Source: Acanthaster planci (Eukaryota > Echinodermata > Asteroidea > Valvatida > Acanthasteridae). Taken from it: a DNA stretch of 12,900 nt. The stretch lies in contig NW_019091524.1 in the NCBI RefSeq assembly GCF_001949145.1, forward strand, positions 470,574 to 483,473. Reading direction: 5' to 3'. Under the pieces are notes generated by a model that was given only the letters and a program-made list of their open reading frames with translations, did not search any database and was not told the DNA's origin. The translations under genes and the position numbers were made by a program. Each line of letters opens with the position of its first letter. Positions within the stretch are counted from its first letter, which is position 1. This document shows positions 1-7,795 of the stretch, in pieces.

Positions 1-23
1 TTATGTAGGGGTGATTTTCAACC
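1..23 (-). CDS. CYP4: CYP4 coding exon 5, first 23 bases only
   Basis: The acceptor ATTTCATGTTTCAG (AG at 25-24) has a good pyrimidine tract. Its first base completes Thr205 (AC|G), and the frame then reads VENHPYI up to the window edge. A polar stretch ending in a Tyr-Ile pair after the NCQ motif is where CYP4 proteins carry similar sequence. The rest of the exon is outside the window. Confidence 0.8.
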
Positions 24-2924
24 CTGAAACATGAAATACAACAAAGCGTTTCAGGTGACAAGGGGGCACTGAACCTCACCCTGTGGTCCAGGTTTGGATT
101 CTGACCCAGGCAAAAACAGTTTCAGTCATTGTCTATGGCACACAGCACCGATTGTGCTATTGCACTTCAGAGATATTTCTTCAAATGTACAGAACCTATG
201 GAGCAGCGGTTGGCGCTGACTGTCTCATTGTGTTTCATGGATAATATTCTTGCTACTTGTCTGGTCAAGACCACTTACGTTTGGCAGTTGGTCTCCACAC
301 TGAATATACACTTCAGGAGGCTGTCCAATGTCAACAGGCTCATGTTACTGAACATCTCCATTGAAGTCTTCTTACCACCACAGGCTGCTTTCCACTTCTC
401 CTGTGTTCATTAAAGCCAAAGGGAAAAAATAGTTGAAAAGAGACAAAATTGATATTAATCCTACTGGGCATAAAAAACATTGCACGTTTTGACTGTCTTG
501 CATACACAATGTAAATCATTTATTATTATTGTTGGTTTATTTAAGATAAGAAACCTCGAAACCAAATGGCATTCTTATTTACAAAAATTAGTAAGACATA
601 CAAAATAACATATTACTAAAAAAAGTAGTTACAATTTGTACAAGGGAAAGAAAAGCCTCAGAAAGGGCATTAACAGAAAAAGACACAACACAACTACATT
701 AACCCTCCCTCCCACCCATCTGGTAAAACATACCACTTCAAAAGACTGGGACATAGACAAACAGAAAAACACAAACACAGACACACACACCTATTTAAAA
801 CACATAATATTGCTTAAAATCTTGTTAGATAAAAAACTCACAATGACCAGACAGGGTTTATGATGTGTTAAACCAGGTTGTTCATAGTTCCCCCAGCATA
901 ATAAGCTCATAGACATGTATCCAGCGTTAAAAATCGAACTATAAACTGAGATGAGAATTTAAAATAAAATTAAAAGGAACATGTTCATGAAACCTTGCTG
1001 AAAAATTTGCAGATAAAAGTTCACATTTACGATTTTTGTATCTGTGAACAAGAGGGCTATCAAATATTTACTGTGTTTCACAGCCTGGCAAGAAAAGGAA
1101 TGGGGCTATTTCTATACCGACTAGTTCTGCAAAAGGGAACACAGAGTTGCTTATTATCGCTTAACTGGTAGTTATAGGTGGTGATCTAAACTCAAGTAAC
1201 TGCGAGTTAAATTTGTGTGCATGCCATATTACTCAAAAATATTAAACCAGTGAAACTGCCAAAATATGATGGTGTGTGCATTTCATTCAGTGCTTATATG
1301 GAGACAATTCACAATAATGTGTTATACACAATCCTGGTTACTTTGTAGCAGGCTTACGCCTCCACTGGTGCAAAGTGGTTGAACATGGTGGCCAACTCAC
1401 CACAAGTATGTTGCTAGACTGTTGAAAGATGTCCACATATGGCTTCAAAATGTCAAAGTGGAAGCCAGGTGTCAGTAAGCGTCTGTTCCTTGCCCATTTC
1501 TTCCCAGCTGATAAGAGCAGCCCGTCTCCAATCCAAGGACGTATATTAGAGTATACGTTTTTCGCCTTTGGTTCTAAGATAAATAGAAAAAATGGAGCAA
1601 TTCAATACTGAATACTGACATGTTTGAAATGCGAGGGTTCAGCTCTGTGTTCATTTACAAAAATGAATACATGTCCAGAAGTGTCCAAATATGCAAATGA
1701 ACAGACATAAAAAATAAGGGTCATGACTTGATGACTTCCAATTCTGCCCATTCTGTATATCAGATGGGTGATTTGTTTAGGAATAAGTTTAAGGTGGGTT
1801 TATACTTGGCACTAAAGCAAACACGAACGTGAAATGGTGATGTCCCATCACACATGAGTGCTGCGTATTCCCTGTATGCTGGAGATGGTTCTTAATGTCA
1901 AACTTGCTTGGCTTTTCACACTCGCCCGAAGTGCAACTCAACCTTTTAAGGCGAAAATGACCCCTAGTCTTATCACTATGTATTTCTTCAAGCCATTGCA
2001 TCCAGAACCAATGTATTCAGCGTATGAAGTGCGAGCATGATTTTTCAGTTTGTTGTGTCCCACAATGACACATATTCAACTAATCAGGCCTAGCATCTGA
2101 TGACAAAGATACAACCAACCTCCTGTGCTGAGGACAGCTTTGACCGTGTCAGGGTGGTACACGCTAATGATTGGCCTAATGGGTCCCACCCATAGTACAG
2201 ATGCAGAGACAAATTTCTTCACAATCTCCCTTCCCCACTGGACTTCGTTCTCATCAGCAGTGAGCTATGTATGACAAATAACAACAATTTACAAAACATA
2301 ACAAACAACATAAGTTGTCACAAGGAGTAATTGAACTGTCATTTACAATATTTGTTGCGGCTTTTTGGGAACAAGAATTTTTCAGAGTAAGTTGAAGTTA
2401 CTCAGCATATCTTTTAGAAAAACTCATTGCGCACATGAAAAGGTAAACATAACCAATTTTTGTAAAGAGAACTTGCTTGTATAAAAATTTCTTCCCACAG
2501 ACAAAGTATGCCAAGTATTCTTAGACATATCTGTTGATAAACCCACAATATAACACATTTCAAATTTGGTGTCCATACTCGCAAAGCAATAAGTACCATA
2601 CACAAAGCCTGCCAAAATATTACAATGGTAAACCCATTATAAAAATCATCCACACAAAACAGAATTCCATCAGTAGTCATCCGTAACAATTGATGACATC
2701 ATGTGCACTTTATGAATAATACGCATGCACACCAACACTGCCGATAATACCTTAGAAAGACTGCCCATGAACCAGTGCCTTTCGGGGTCTGACGGAAATG
2801 CCGCAAACTGTCTCTCCAGCTTCCATTTCTGGATGAAGAGGACCACCAAGGCCACAATGCTGGACGTGATGCAAAGTGTGGCAACCGTTGCAGAAAGAGC
2901 TCCAAAAGATTCAGTGAAGGCCAT
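1..2924 (-). CDS. CYP4: Cytochrome P450 family 4 gene, 5' part (coding exons 1-5, runs off window)
   Basis: CYP4 enzymes are heme monooxygenases, usually anchored in the ER membrane, that often hydroxylate fatty acids or eicosanoids. The frame joins 2924-2751, 2264-2120, 1573-1401, 400-279 and 23-1 on the minus strand, giving about 212 residues of a family usually near 500. Seen: a hydrophobic anchor at residues 8-32, basic residues and the hinge FPSDPERHWFMGSL at 43-56, the CYP4-like block RPWIGDGLLLSAGKKW, helix-C WxxxR (W133, R137), LLTPGFHFDILKPY, and LLTLDSLLKCIFS. Introns are 486, 546, 1000 and 255 bp, all GT/AG, and codon phases match at every joint, including split codons GAA (E107) and ACG (T205). 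No stop or frameshift interrupts it, so it is probably functional. The I-helix, ExxR and heme-Cys motifs would lie beyond position 1. The subfamily (4F/4V-like or other) and substrate cannot be decided here. Confidence 0.93.
279..400 (-). CDS. CYP4: CYP4 coding exon 4
   Basis: The acceptor is AATGAACACAG (AG at 402-401) and the donor is AC|GTAAGT (GT at 278-277), a consensus match. The exon has 40 codons plus two bases (165-204). It begins EKWKAACGGKK and contains SMEMFSNMSLLTLDSLLKC followed by IFSVETNCQ. This matches the CYP4 segment that carries the 'DSLLKCIFS.....CQ' pattern. The 1-kb intron before it (1400-401) is AT-rich with a CA-rich stretch near 757-800, and no other coding signal was seen in it. 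Confidence 0.93.
1401..1573 (-). CDS. CYP4: CYP4 coding exon 3 (helix B'-C region)
   Basis: The acceptor has a clear pyrimidine tract ending TTTATCTTAG (AG at 1575-1574). The donor is GTG|GTGAGT (GT at 1400-1399). Two bases complete E107 and 57 codons follow (108-164). It contains RPWIGDGLLLSAGKKW and NRRLLTPGFHFDILKPYV, a highly diagnostic CYP4 block. W133 and R137 form helix-C WxxxR, which contacts the heme propionates in P450s. The exon ends in phase 0. Confidence 0.95.
2120..2264 (-). CDS. CYP4: CYP4 coding exon 2
   Basis: The acceptor is TACATAG (AG at 2266-2265) and the donor is G|GTTGGT (GT at 2119-2118). The exon has 48 codons plus one base and encodes residues 59-106. It starts LTADENEVQWG and contains VLWVGPIRPIISVYHPDTV, the beta-sheet region with the conserved 'hP.hxhxHPd.hk.hL' pattern of CYP4 proteins. 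It is too short and ATG-less to be found by simple ORF scanning. The last base G joins AA of exon 3 to make Glu. Confidence 0.93.
2751..2924 (-). CDS. CYP4: CYP4 coding exon 1 (start codon, membrane anchor)
   Basis: This exon encodes residues 1-58. The ATG at 2924-2922 has A at -3 and G at +4, and an in-frame TAG lies 24 nt upstream (2948-2946), which fixes the start. The exon ends in AAG followed by donor GTATTA at 2750, phase 0. It encodes the single N-terminal hydrophobic segment and the FPSDPERHWFMGSLSK hinge typical of the start of CYP4 proteins. The open frame continues past the donor to about 2670, but that tail has no P450 similarity and is intron. Confidence 0.9.
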
Positions 2925-2972
2925 CGTTCTACAGAAATCAGCAGTCTAAACACACAACTGATCTGCGTGAGC
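2925..2972 (-). other. Probable 5' UTR part of CYP4 exon 1, after a splice acceptor
   Basis: On the minus strand, TTCTATTCTTGTTTCAG ends at 2973 and looks like a strong acceptor 48 nt before the ATG. This implies at least one upstream non-coding exon. A consensus donor, CACTC|GTAAGT (GT at 3400-3399), is the best upstream partner seen. The pairing is an inference and needs transcript data. Confidence 0.45.
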
Positions 2973-3798
2973 CTGAAACAAGAATAGAAAATCAATATCA
3001 GGCTTGAGAAGCATTGCCAAAAAGAAGCCCACTGCTGACAGCTTGACTATGACACTGTGGTTCTCAACAAATTCTTGACAATGCAACACTTAAATACTGT
3101 CCACATACATGTACAATTGTTACAAGCATGCGTAAACACAATTAAATTCATGTCCTTTAACTTTGTAATGGTGTCTGACTGCGTCATCTTATTCAATAAT
3201 ACAAATCTCTTGGCCAAAATAATTCATCTGTAGGCAGTTAATTAGCAATGGCTAGGCCACTTTTGTTTGTAAAGGGTCAATCCTTCTAACTGGTGAATGT
3301 TCCCGCTTCTTGATGTAACGTTCCAAGCATTCACAAAGTCAACTTCCTAATCTGTGATAGATAATTGCACCATCCAAATGGAGGAATGTTTAGAACTTAC
3401 GAGTGGAAGCAGGGTGCCAAGTGAGGTTCACTTCAGAAATCAGAAAAATTCAGACACCCAAACTGTTTCCCAACGATGGCAAAGTTACAAATGATGTTAG
3501 GATGCCAAATTCTCCAAACATTTCCCTTCTACCTCAAACTATGAGACTCAAAGACTTAGAAAATCATTTGCATAATTATCAATCCGAAAGATGTTCAATC
3601 AGACGAGATTTCAAATAAAATTTGGACAGTTCATTAATGTTCACTAATCCTGAAAAGTTACATATGAAACGCATACTGAATACCTACGCGTAGTGAATGA
3701 AGCTGCAACCAATCTGCTGCCAAAATGATAAAGTGCGTCAACACTGGGGAGCTGTGTTTTACTTGCTTTGTCTGAAGCACTGTCTGCACTCATAGGCC

Positions 3799-3806
3799 TA
3801 TTTATA
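3799..3806 (-). promoter_or_regulatory. Candidate TATA box for the CYP4 gene
   Basis: The minus strand reads GTATAAATAG (3807-3798). An initiator-like TTCAGAC follows with its A at 3773, 33 nt downstream, which is acceptable spacing for TATA-directed initiation. It lies about 880 nt upstream of the ATG, so it fits only if a non-coding first exon is spliced to the acceptor at 2973. Chance TATA matches are common in AT-rich DNA. Confidence 0.3.
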
Positions 3807-3824
3807 CTACAGCTGCCAACTCCC

Positions 3825-3836
3825 AGGTCCTGACCT
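3825..3836. promoter_or_regulatory. Nuclear-receptor-like inverted half-sites next to the TATA candidate
   Basis: AGGTCCTGACCT is an inverted repeat without spacer. TGACCT is a perfect AGGTCA complement and AGGTCC differs at one base. It sits about 20 bp upstream of the TATA candidate on the P450 strand. Many CYP4 genes respond to nuclear receptors, which makes the position suggestive. A CAGCTG E-box (3809-3814) lies in between. Functional use is only inferred. Confidence 0.25.
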
Positions 3837-4022
3837 ACGATCAAGACTCTGGGCCAAGACCGAGAAAATTTGAGTTTGCCGTCCACTGCCTGTATGCTTT
3901 CAAAGCCATTGCACCTGGCAAAGTTTGTTATCAACAAGTTTTAAAAAAATCAATAAAAATGTTGTTTGAAAAATGTTGCCAGGAGCTCTCAAATTTTCAA
4001 TCCATGGTGCAAAAGTAGCCTG

Positions 4023-4056
4023 ATGGAGGGAAAGGGGGGGAGTGGTGGAGGGAGGG
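4023..4056 (+). repeat. G-rich purine tract, near-quadruplex pattern
   Basis: The tract has runs GGG, GGGGGGG, GGG and GGG separated by AAA, a nine-base AGTGGTGGA and A. Three tracts plus a fourth after a nine-base loop falls just short of the strict G3N1-7 quadruplex rule. It is a conspicuous strand-asymmetric stretch in otherwise AT-rich DNA. Confidence 0.45.
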
Positions 4057-4116
4057 TACATGTTGCCATTTGTTGGGAGAGGAATTAAAATTTTCAACAC
4101 TATAGAAGTGGTACTA

Positions 4117-4342
4117 CCACCCATCTGAGGGGAAGGTGATTAGGTTTCCTCTGGTTGGGAAAATGGCCCAGCTACTTTTTACAGATCTTTTCACATTTAA
4201 CCATCTCCTACAGAACAAAAGTTAAAGTCTGTTATAGAGCAACCAGGGTGATGTGCCCCTTTACATGGTTCATGGTTAAAGTGTAACTCCGGAGCTTGTA
4301 AAAAGATGACCGAATGCCTGATGACCTTTGGCAACACACTGA
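4117..4342 (+). repeat. Dispersed repeat, copy A (P and Q motifs)
   Basis: Two parts recur elsewhere in the window in the same orientation. GAGGGGAAGGTGATTAGG (4127 on) resembles 5926-5948, about 20 of 22 by eye. Bases 4274-4338 match 10307-10371 at 47 of 65 ungapped, including GCCTGATGACCTTTGGCAAC. Weaker similarity links 4171-4205 with 10182-10219. This looks like an old interspersed repeat or segmental duplication; the family is not recognised. Confidence 0.5.
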
Positions 4343-4650
4343 ACTGTGGAGACACATTTTGAGGATACAAAGTTCTGGCCGTAACTGTTATCATGCACTG
4401 CTACCAAAATTGTCAGTATTTCTTTGGTACTTCATATTTATGCAGCTGTCGCATACATGACTACCTATCGACAAATGATTTCAATGCCATGATGCCATAG
4501 ATGCAGTCAGCTTATCGCAGACATCATAGTTGTGAAACTGTCTTGTTTCGTATTTGCTATGATCTATTAATGTTTGCACTGGACTATGGTCGAGAAGTGG
4601 TCTTGCTGTTTTGGGATTAGTCAGCAGTCTTTGATACAATTGGATATGAC

Positions 4651-4675
4651 ATTCTATTCTATTCTATTCTATTCT
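4651..4675 (+). repeat. (ATTCT)5 microsatellite inside the LINE
   Basis: Five perfect ATTCT units are followed by ATTTT. The tract sits exactly where the LINE RT should continue after DTIGYDI(L) toward motif B. The intervening RT codons, which usually number several tens, are missing. Confidence 0.97.
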
Positions 4676-4847
4676 ATTTTTCTCTTAAACGAGGTATTCC
4701 TCACAGATCGGTATCAGGACCCACTATATTCAACTTATATTCTTCACCACTGGAGGACATCATGCCACTTATGCAGATGACTTCCAATTATAATGCGATT
4801 CTGGAAAGTGATCACCCCAATGTCATCGCAAACTTATAGAAGCCTGC

Positions 4848-5630
4848 TTGAATGACATCAAGGCACGGCCATTGGCAAATGGATTGAAACTGAATGAGGA
4901 AAAGACACAAATGTTTCACATAGGCCTATCATCCTGTTTCAGAAACAAAACCAATATTTCATTTACAACTTTTGATATTTCGTCTATTCAGCCAGTTCAA
5001 AGAGTTTGGAACCTCGGGTTTGGCCTCAATCAACATCCAACCAAGGGAGACCACGTCAATAATACATGCTATGCTTCGTTCTATCGGTTTACATAAAATA
5101 AGACAAAAAGACAATTTTTGGATCAAACTACAACAGACAAATTGACCCTTGTGTTTGTGAAAAGTCGTATGGACAACTGCAATATTCTTCTCAATAGATT
5201 ACCGGATCTTCAACTCAACAAACTTCTAATACTACAAAACTTGGCAGCTGGGATAATCAACAGAACACACTTACATGAACCTCTCTCTCCAGTTTTACAA
5301 CAGCTTCATGGGCTACCAGTTAAATTCTGAATAACTTTTAACATTTTGGTCTTGATTTACAAATGCATACATGAAAGGGCCCCAGTTAATCTCCAAGAGT
5401 TAATCACCAAATATCATCTGCCAAGGACACTTCGCTCGACCAGCAAAGATCTTCTCACTCCACATTCTGTTCTTACCAAATCATACATTGTATGGTCAAC
5501 GTGCCTTCCAATTTGCTGCACCAAAACTACGGAAATAACTCCTACAGCACACAAAAATCTGCCCCTCCTTGGAACAATTTAAACTTAACTTAAAACACAC
5601 CTACTCAGTCTCTCTAGCACATACAGACTT
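4848..5630 (+). pseudogene. LINE reverse-transcriptase C-terminal remnant
   Basis: This is the best-preserved portion of the LINE, readable in three frames: 4848-5096 (NGLKLNEEKTQMFHIG), 5118-5330 (TTDKLTLVFVKSRMDNCN and LPVKF) and 5346 onward (IYKCIHERAPVNLQELIT). Spacing and order match the RT thumb and connection region of L2/CR1 LINEs. Frame changes near 5090 and 5505 and stops near 5328 and 5553 show relaxed constraint. It once served target-primed reverse transcription and now has no intact product. Confidence 0.8.
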
Positions 5631-5680
5631 CATTGTATTATGCACTTTATTCTTATTATTGCTCTCAGATATCAAATATT

Positions 5681-5715
5681 GCATGATCACATTAAAAAAG
5701 AATTCTGTAATGGAC
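5681..5715 (+). repeat. Short dispersed repeat R, copy A
   Basis: GCATGATCAC followed by an A-rich run and GAATTCTGTAATGGAC matches 10430-10465 with about 30 of 36 positions identical and one gap. It lies just after the LINE, so it may be LINE 3' UTR or the host repeat flanking the LINE. Confidence 0.6.
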
Positions 5716-5729
5716 ACAGTGCTGGAGTA

Positions 5730-5820
5730 AAGGCCTTGGTCCTCACACCAAGGCTAAGGCCAAGGCTCTGACCCTCAAGGCCAAGGCTTTGACCATCAAG
5801 CCTTAAGGCTAAACCCAAGG
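5730..5820 (+). repeat. Short minisatellite, about 21-bp unit
   Basis: The unit AAGGCCAAGGCTCTGACCCT+C (5756-5776) repeats at 5777-5797 with two changes. Related partial units lie before (5730-5749) and after (5798-5820). The unit itself is built from AAGGC steps. No coding sense is seen. Confidence 0.8.
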
Positions 5821-6000
5821 AAATTTTTTGTGTCGTAAATTGTGTGAGTTGTGTCTCCTCTTTGGTGTTGCTGATTAGGACAAGACACCATTAGTTCACG
5901 TTACAGTACTATACCACCTTCTTTTGAGGGGGAAGATGATTGGGTTTCTTTTTTATTAGAAAAAAAGGCATATCTTGTTTTCAGAAAAATTAATCCCTAA
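5821..6000. other. Spacer between minisatellite and DIRS element; contains repeat P copy B
   Basis: No gene is seen. Bases 5926-5948 (GAGGGGGAAGATGATTGGG and on) resemble 4127-4148, with weaker similarity extending to both sides. The sequence then becomes A/T-rich up to the DIRS boundary near 6001. Confidence 0.5.
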
Positions 6001-6087
6001 CAGAAATGTGGGAGAGGTCTGCTATTGAATACCTACCCCTAGCAGTCACTAAAAATGTGAATTCCTTTGCATCTGATTCAATTCGCT
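6001..6087 (-). repeat. DIRS right-end inverted terminal repeat (3' end)
   Basis: Bases 6036-6087 are complementary to 9939-9990 with about 45 of 52 matches (shared core CTAAAxATG..AATTCCTTTGC..GATTCAATTCGCT). The outer part, 6001-6046, has no partner in the left end but is complementary to 6222-6267, the internal complementary region, as in DIRS-1. Confidence 0.88.
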
Positions 6088-6221
6088 AAAACTTCTGATC
6101 AACCGCAGTGCGCCCTCTAGTCCCATGATGCCTAGCGGATTGGCCGGCTGACAATTTTTGTCCTTCTTTTCCGGTATTAAAATCGTTCGAGCCAAACGTG
6201 GGGAAGGATGGGAGGGAGCCG

Positions 6222-6312
6222 ACTGTTTGAGGTAGGTATTCAATAGCAGACCTCACCCACATTTCTGTGGGGGAGGAGTCTTCTGCTTTCAACCTACCCC
6301 AAACAGTTGCTA
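6222..6312 (-). repeat. DIRS internal complementary region (two abutting segments)
   Basis: Segment 6222-6267 is complementary to the outer right end 6001-6046 (42 of 46). Segment 6275-6312 is complementary to the outer left end 9975-10012 (35 of 38). They abut with about 7 bases between them. This end-to-end arrangement is the signature by which DIRS elements are thought to template closure of a circular replication intermediate. Confidence 0.9.
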
Positions 6313-6489
6313 AATGAGCAGAGTAGCACTGACCCTGGAAGGGGGGTGCAGCAAGGATGCACTACATAACATGTGCGCCAGAGGAGTATGAAATTGTCCA
6401 AACTTTATTGTGGACTCCAAAAATAATGGAGTTATGTCATTCCAGTGGTGAACCGCTTTGATAAGAAACCCTTCTGCATCGAGGTGGCC

Positions 6490-7080
6490 GATTAGGCCTA
6501 AGACCACTCTGCCATGTGCGGAGTCCTTTTGCAGAACATCGGTGAGGTAGCATGTGATGAAAGTAGATGGGGTCTTCCAGGATGCTGGCCCCCTGGCAAT
6601 TGATGTATGACACCACTGGTAATCGTCCGAGAGGATGAGGACTCGTTTGCCTATGATGCTTGGGCAGAAAGCTTTCAGTGCATTGAATACATCCTGAAGT
6701 TCCAGTATATTGATGTGATTCCCTTGGAGCTGGAGGTCCCATGTTCCCAATGCTTGAAGTGGCGGTCAGGAGGCTCCCCAGCTCAGAGGAGAAGCGTCCG
6801 AGGTTACAATTATTTCCCGGTTCACCTTGGGGAAGGGAACTGTGCGAGAGAGGTGTCTCCTCACTAACCACCACTGGAGACAGGGGCTGATGAAGTCTGA
6901 GATGGGGACTTGGAGATTGATTGAGTCCCATTTCGGCCTGTAGAGAGCTAAAAGATGATGTTGGAGTGGATGCATGTACAGCCTGCAAAGGGGAATGAGG
7001 TCCACCATGCTGGCCATCAAGCGGAGGGGACGGAGCCTGGTGCGGGCCGGAGCCGACTGCTCAGTAGAAAAGACTTTCAC
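6490..7080 (-). pseudogene. DIRS RNase H fused by deletion to the tyrosine recombinase C-terminus
   Basis: 7080-6766 carries LMASMVDLIPLCRLYMHPLQ, the RT-RNase H connection, and EIIVTSDASPLSWGA, whose first RNase H Asp is at 6798-6796. The next frame has HINILELQDVFNALKAF (Glu at 6702-6700) and VLILSDD (Asp at 6627-6625). The line then shifts to VVSYINCQG (about 6618-6590), typical of RNase H. Immediately after, in another frame, ASWKTPSTFITCYLTDV (about 6588-6538) matches the last conserved block of DIRS recombinases, with the candidate nucleophile Tyr at 6549-6547. Several hundred codons normally lie between these blocks, so an internal deletion is inferred. Confidence 0.82.
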
Positions 7081-7189
7081 ACAGTCGAGAAGGTTGACAA
7101 TACACTCGGTTGTTAGTGAAATTGTACCTTGTGAAGGTCGACAAATGCCCCTAGATATATCGGATATTGTGTTGGGGTAAGATTTGACT

Positions 7190-7795
7190 TCTAGTGGTTA
7201 ATAATGAAGCCCAAGCGATTCGTGATGTCCCAAGGAAGGCAGTTAGAAACCTCCCCTTTGCTGAATGATCTGCCAATGATCAGCCAGTTGTCCAGGTACT
7301 GGAACAGCATGATGCCCTGCTTTTGAAGGTGAGCGGCGACGATCTTTGCAACCCTCGAAAACACTCTCTGTGAAGTGGAGAGGCCAAAGGGGAGAGCCGT
7401 GAATTTGAAGAGGTTCTCGTTGTATAGGAAGCATAGGTATTCATAGCTTCGTGGAAGAATTGGGATGTGAAATGGAAAAGGCCCAACACGGAATCTGTAC
7501 AAATTGGGTGACCGTCCGAAGGGTTTCCATGCAAAATTTCCTCGGGCAGATAAAGCGGTTCAGAGGTTTGAGGTTGATAATAGGTCGCAAGCTGTTCAGT
7601 TCCTTCTTTGGAGTGAGAAAAATGTTGAAATGAACTGAAGTTGGATGGAGCACAGGTACAGATGGAGCTTGTGAACTCGAGGGAGTATCGTAACGAATGG
7701 TTGCAAGCACCAAGCTGTCCGATGTGACTTTTTCCCTAGACCCTGCAAAGAGTTGAAATCGTCTGGGATCGGCAGGTGGAGGCAGGACTGAATAG
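7190..7795 (-). pseudogene. DIRS reverse transcriptase domain, inactive
   Basis: From 7795 the minus strand reads RRFQLFAGSREKVTSDSLVL, then FLTPKKELNSLRPIINLKPL with NRFICPRKFCMETLRTVT (to about 7530), a frameshift, and FHIPILPRSYEYLCFLYN, TALPFGLSTSQRVFSRV and FQYLDNWLIIG. These are fingers and palm motifs of DIRS/Ty3-group RTs in the right order. The stretch that should hold motif A (LDLxDAY before FHIPI) is missing at the frameshift near 7470-7500. The catalytic pair in motif C reads D-N rather than D-D (Asn codon 7289-7287). Both would abolish polymerase activity. Confidence 0.88.

Larger units (their letters stand above)
2973..4116. other. P450 upstream region, no coding sequence seen
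   Basis: This stretch probably holds the 5' intron, non-coding leader and promoter of the CYP4 gene. An octamer-like ATTTGCAT is near 3566-3573, and the donor, TATA and half-site candidates are listed separately. The open frames on either strand here have no recognisable protein similarity and overlap the promoter candidates. A purine tract with G-runs lies at 4023-4056. Confidence 0.4.
4440..5650 (+). mobile_element. Degenerate L2/CR1-type non-LTR retrotransposon (LINE), RT part
   Basis: The reading frame is broken but collinear with the reverse transcriptase of L2/CR1-like LINEs. In order: DYLSTNDFNAMMP then QSAYRRHHSCETVLFRI (about 4453-4560), ALDYGREVVLLFWD with a stop then SAVFDTIGYDI (RT motif A with its Asp), RGIPHRSVSGPTIFNLYSSP (motif B), ATYADDFQL with YADD at 4770-4781 (motif C), then DIKARPLANGLKLNEEKTQM. 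The C-terminal part follows: DNCNILLNRLPDLQLNKL (5170s on), LHGLPVKF, ILVLIYKCIHERAP and FAAPKL. The 3' coding end near 5600 reads CPSLEQFKLNLKHTY. Stops, frameshifts and deletions make it non-functional. No endonuclease or ORF1 was seen, so it is 5' truncated. The outer limits are approximate. Confidence 0.88.

Noticed and set aside
129-413. 94-codon plus-strand ORF
   Set aside because: It is antisense to CYP4 exon 4. The minus strand carries the conserved P450 reading with splice sites, and the plus-strand protein has no recognisable features.
1429-1611. 60-codon plus-strand ORF
   Set aside because: Antisense to CYP4 exon 3, the most diagnostic P450 block.
2414-2689. Minus-strand ORFs of 91 and 63 codons
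   Set aside because: They lie inside CYP4 intron 1, lack P450 similarity, and exon 2 splices past them.
2725-2949. 74-codon plus-strand ORF
   Set aside because: Antisense to CYP4 exon 1.
3644-4124. Minus-strand ORFs of 97 and 74 codons upstream of the P450
   Set aside because: No family resemblance, and they overlap the TATA and half-site candidates. Their lengths are within chance expectation.
4197-4394. 65-codon minus-strand ORF
   Set aside because: Overlaps the dispersed repeat Q and has no family resemblance.
6049-6292. Minus-strand ORFs of 64 and 68 codons
   Set aside because: They lie within the DIRS right ITR and internal complementary region, which are non-coding structural repeats.
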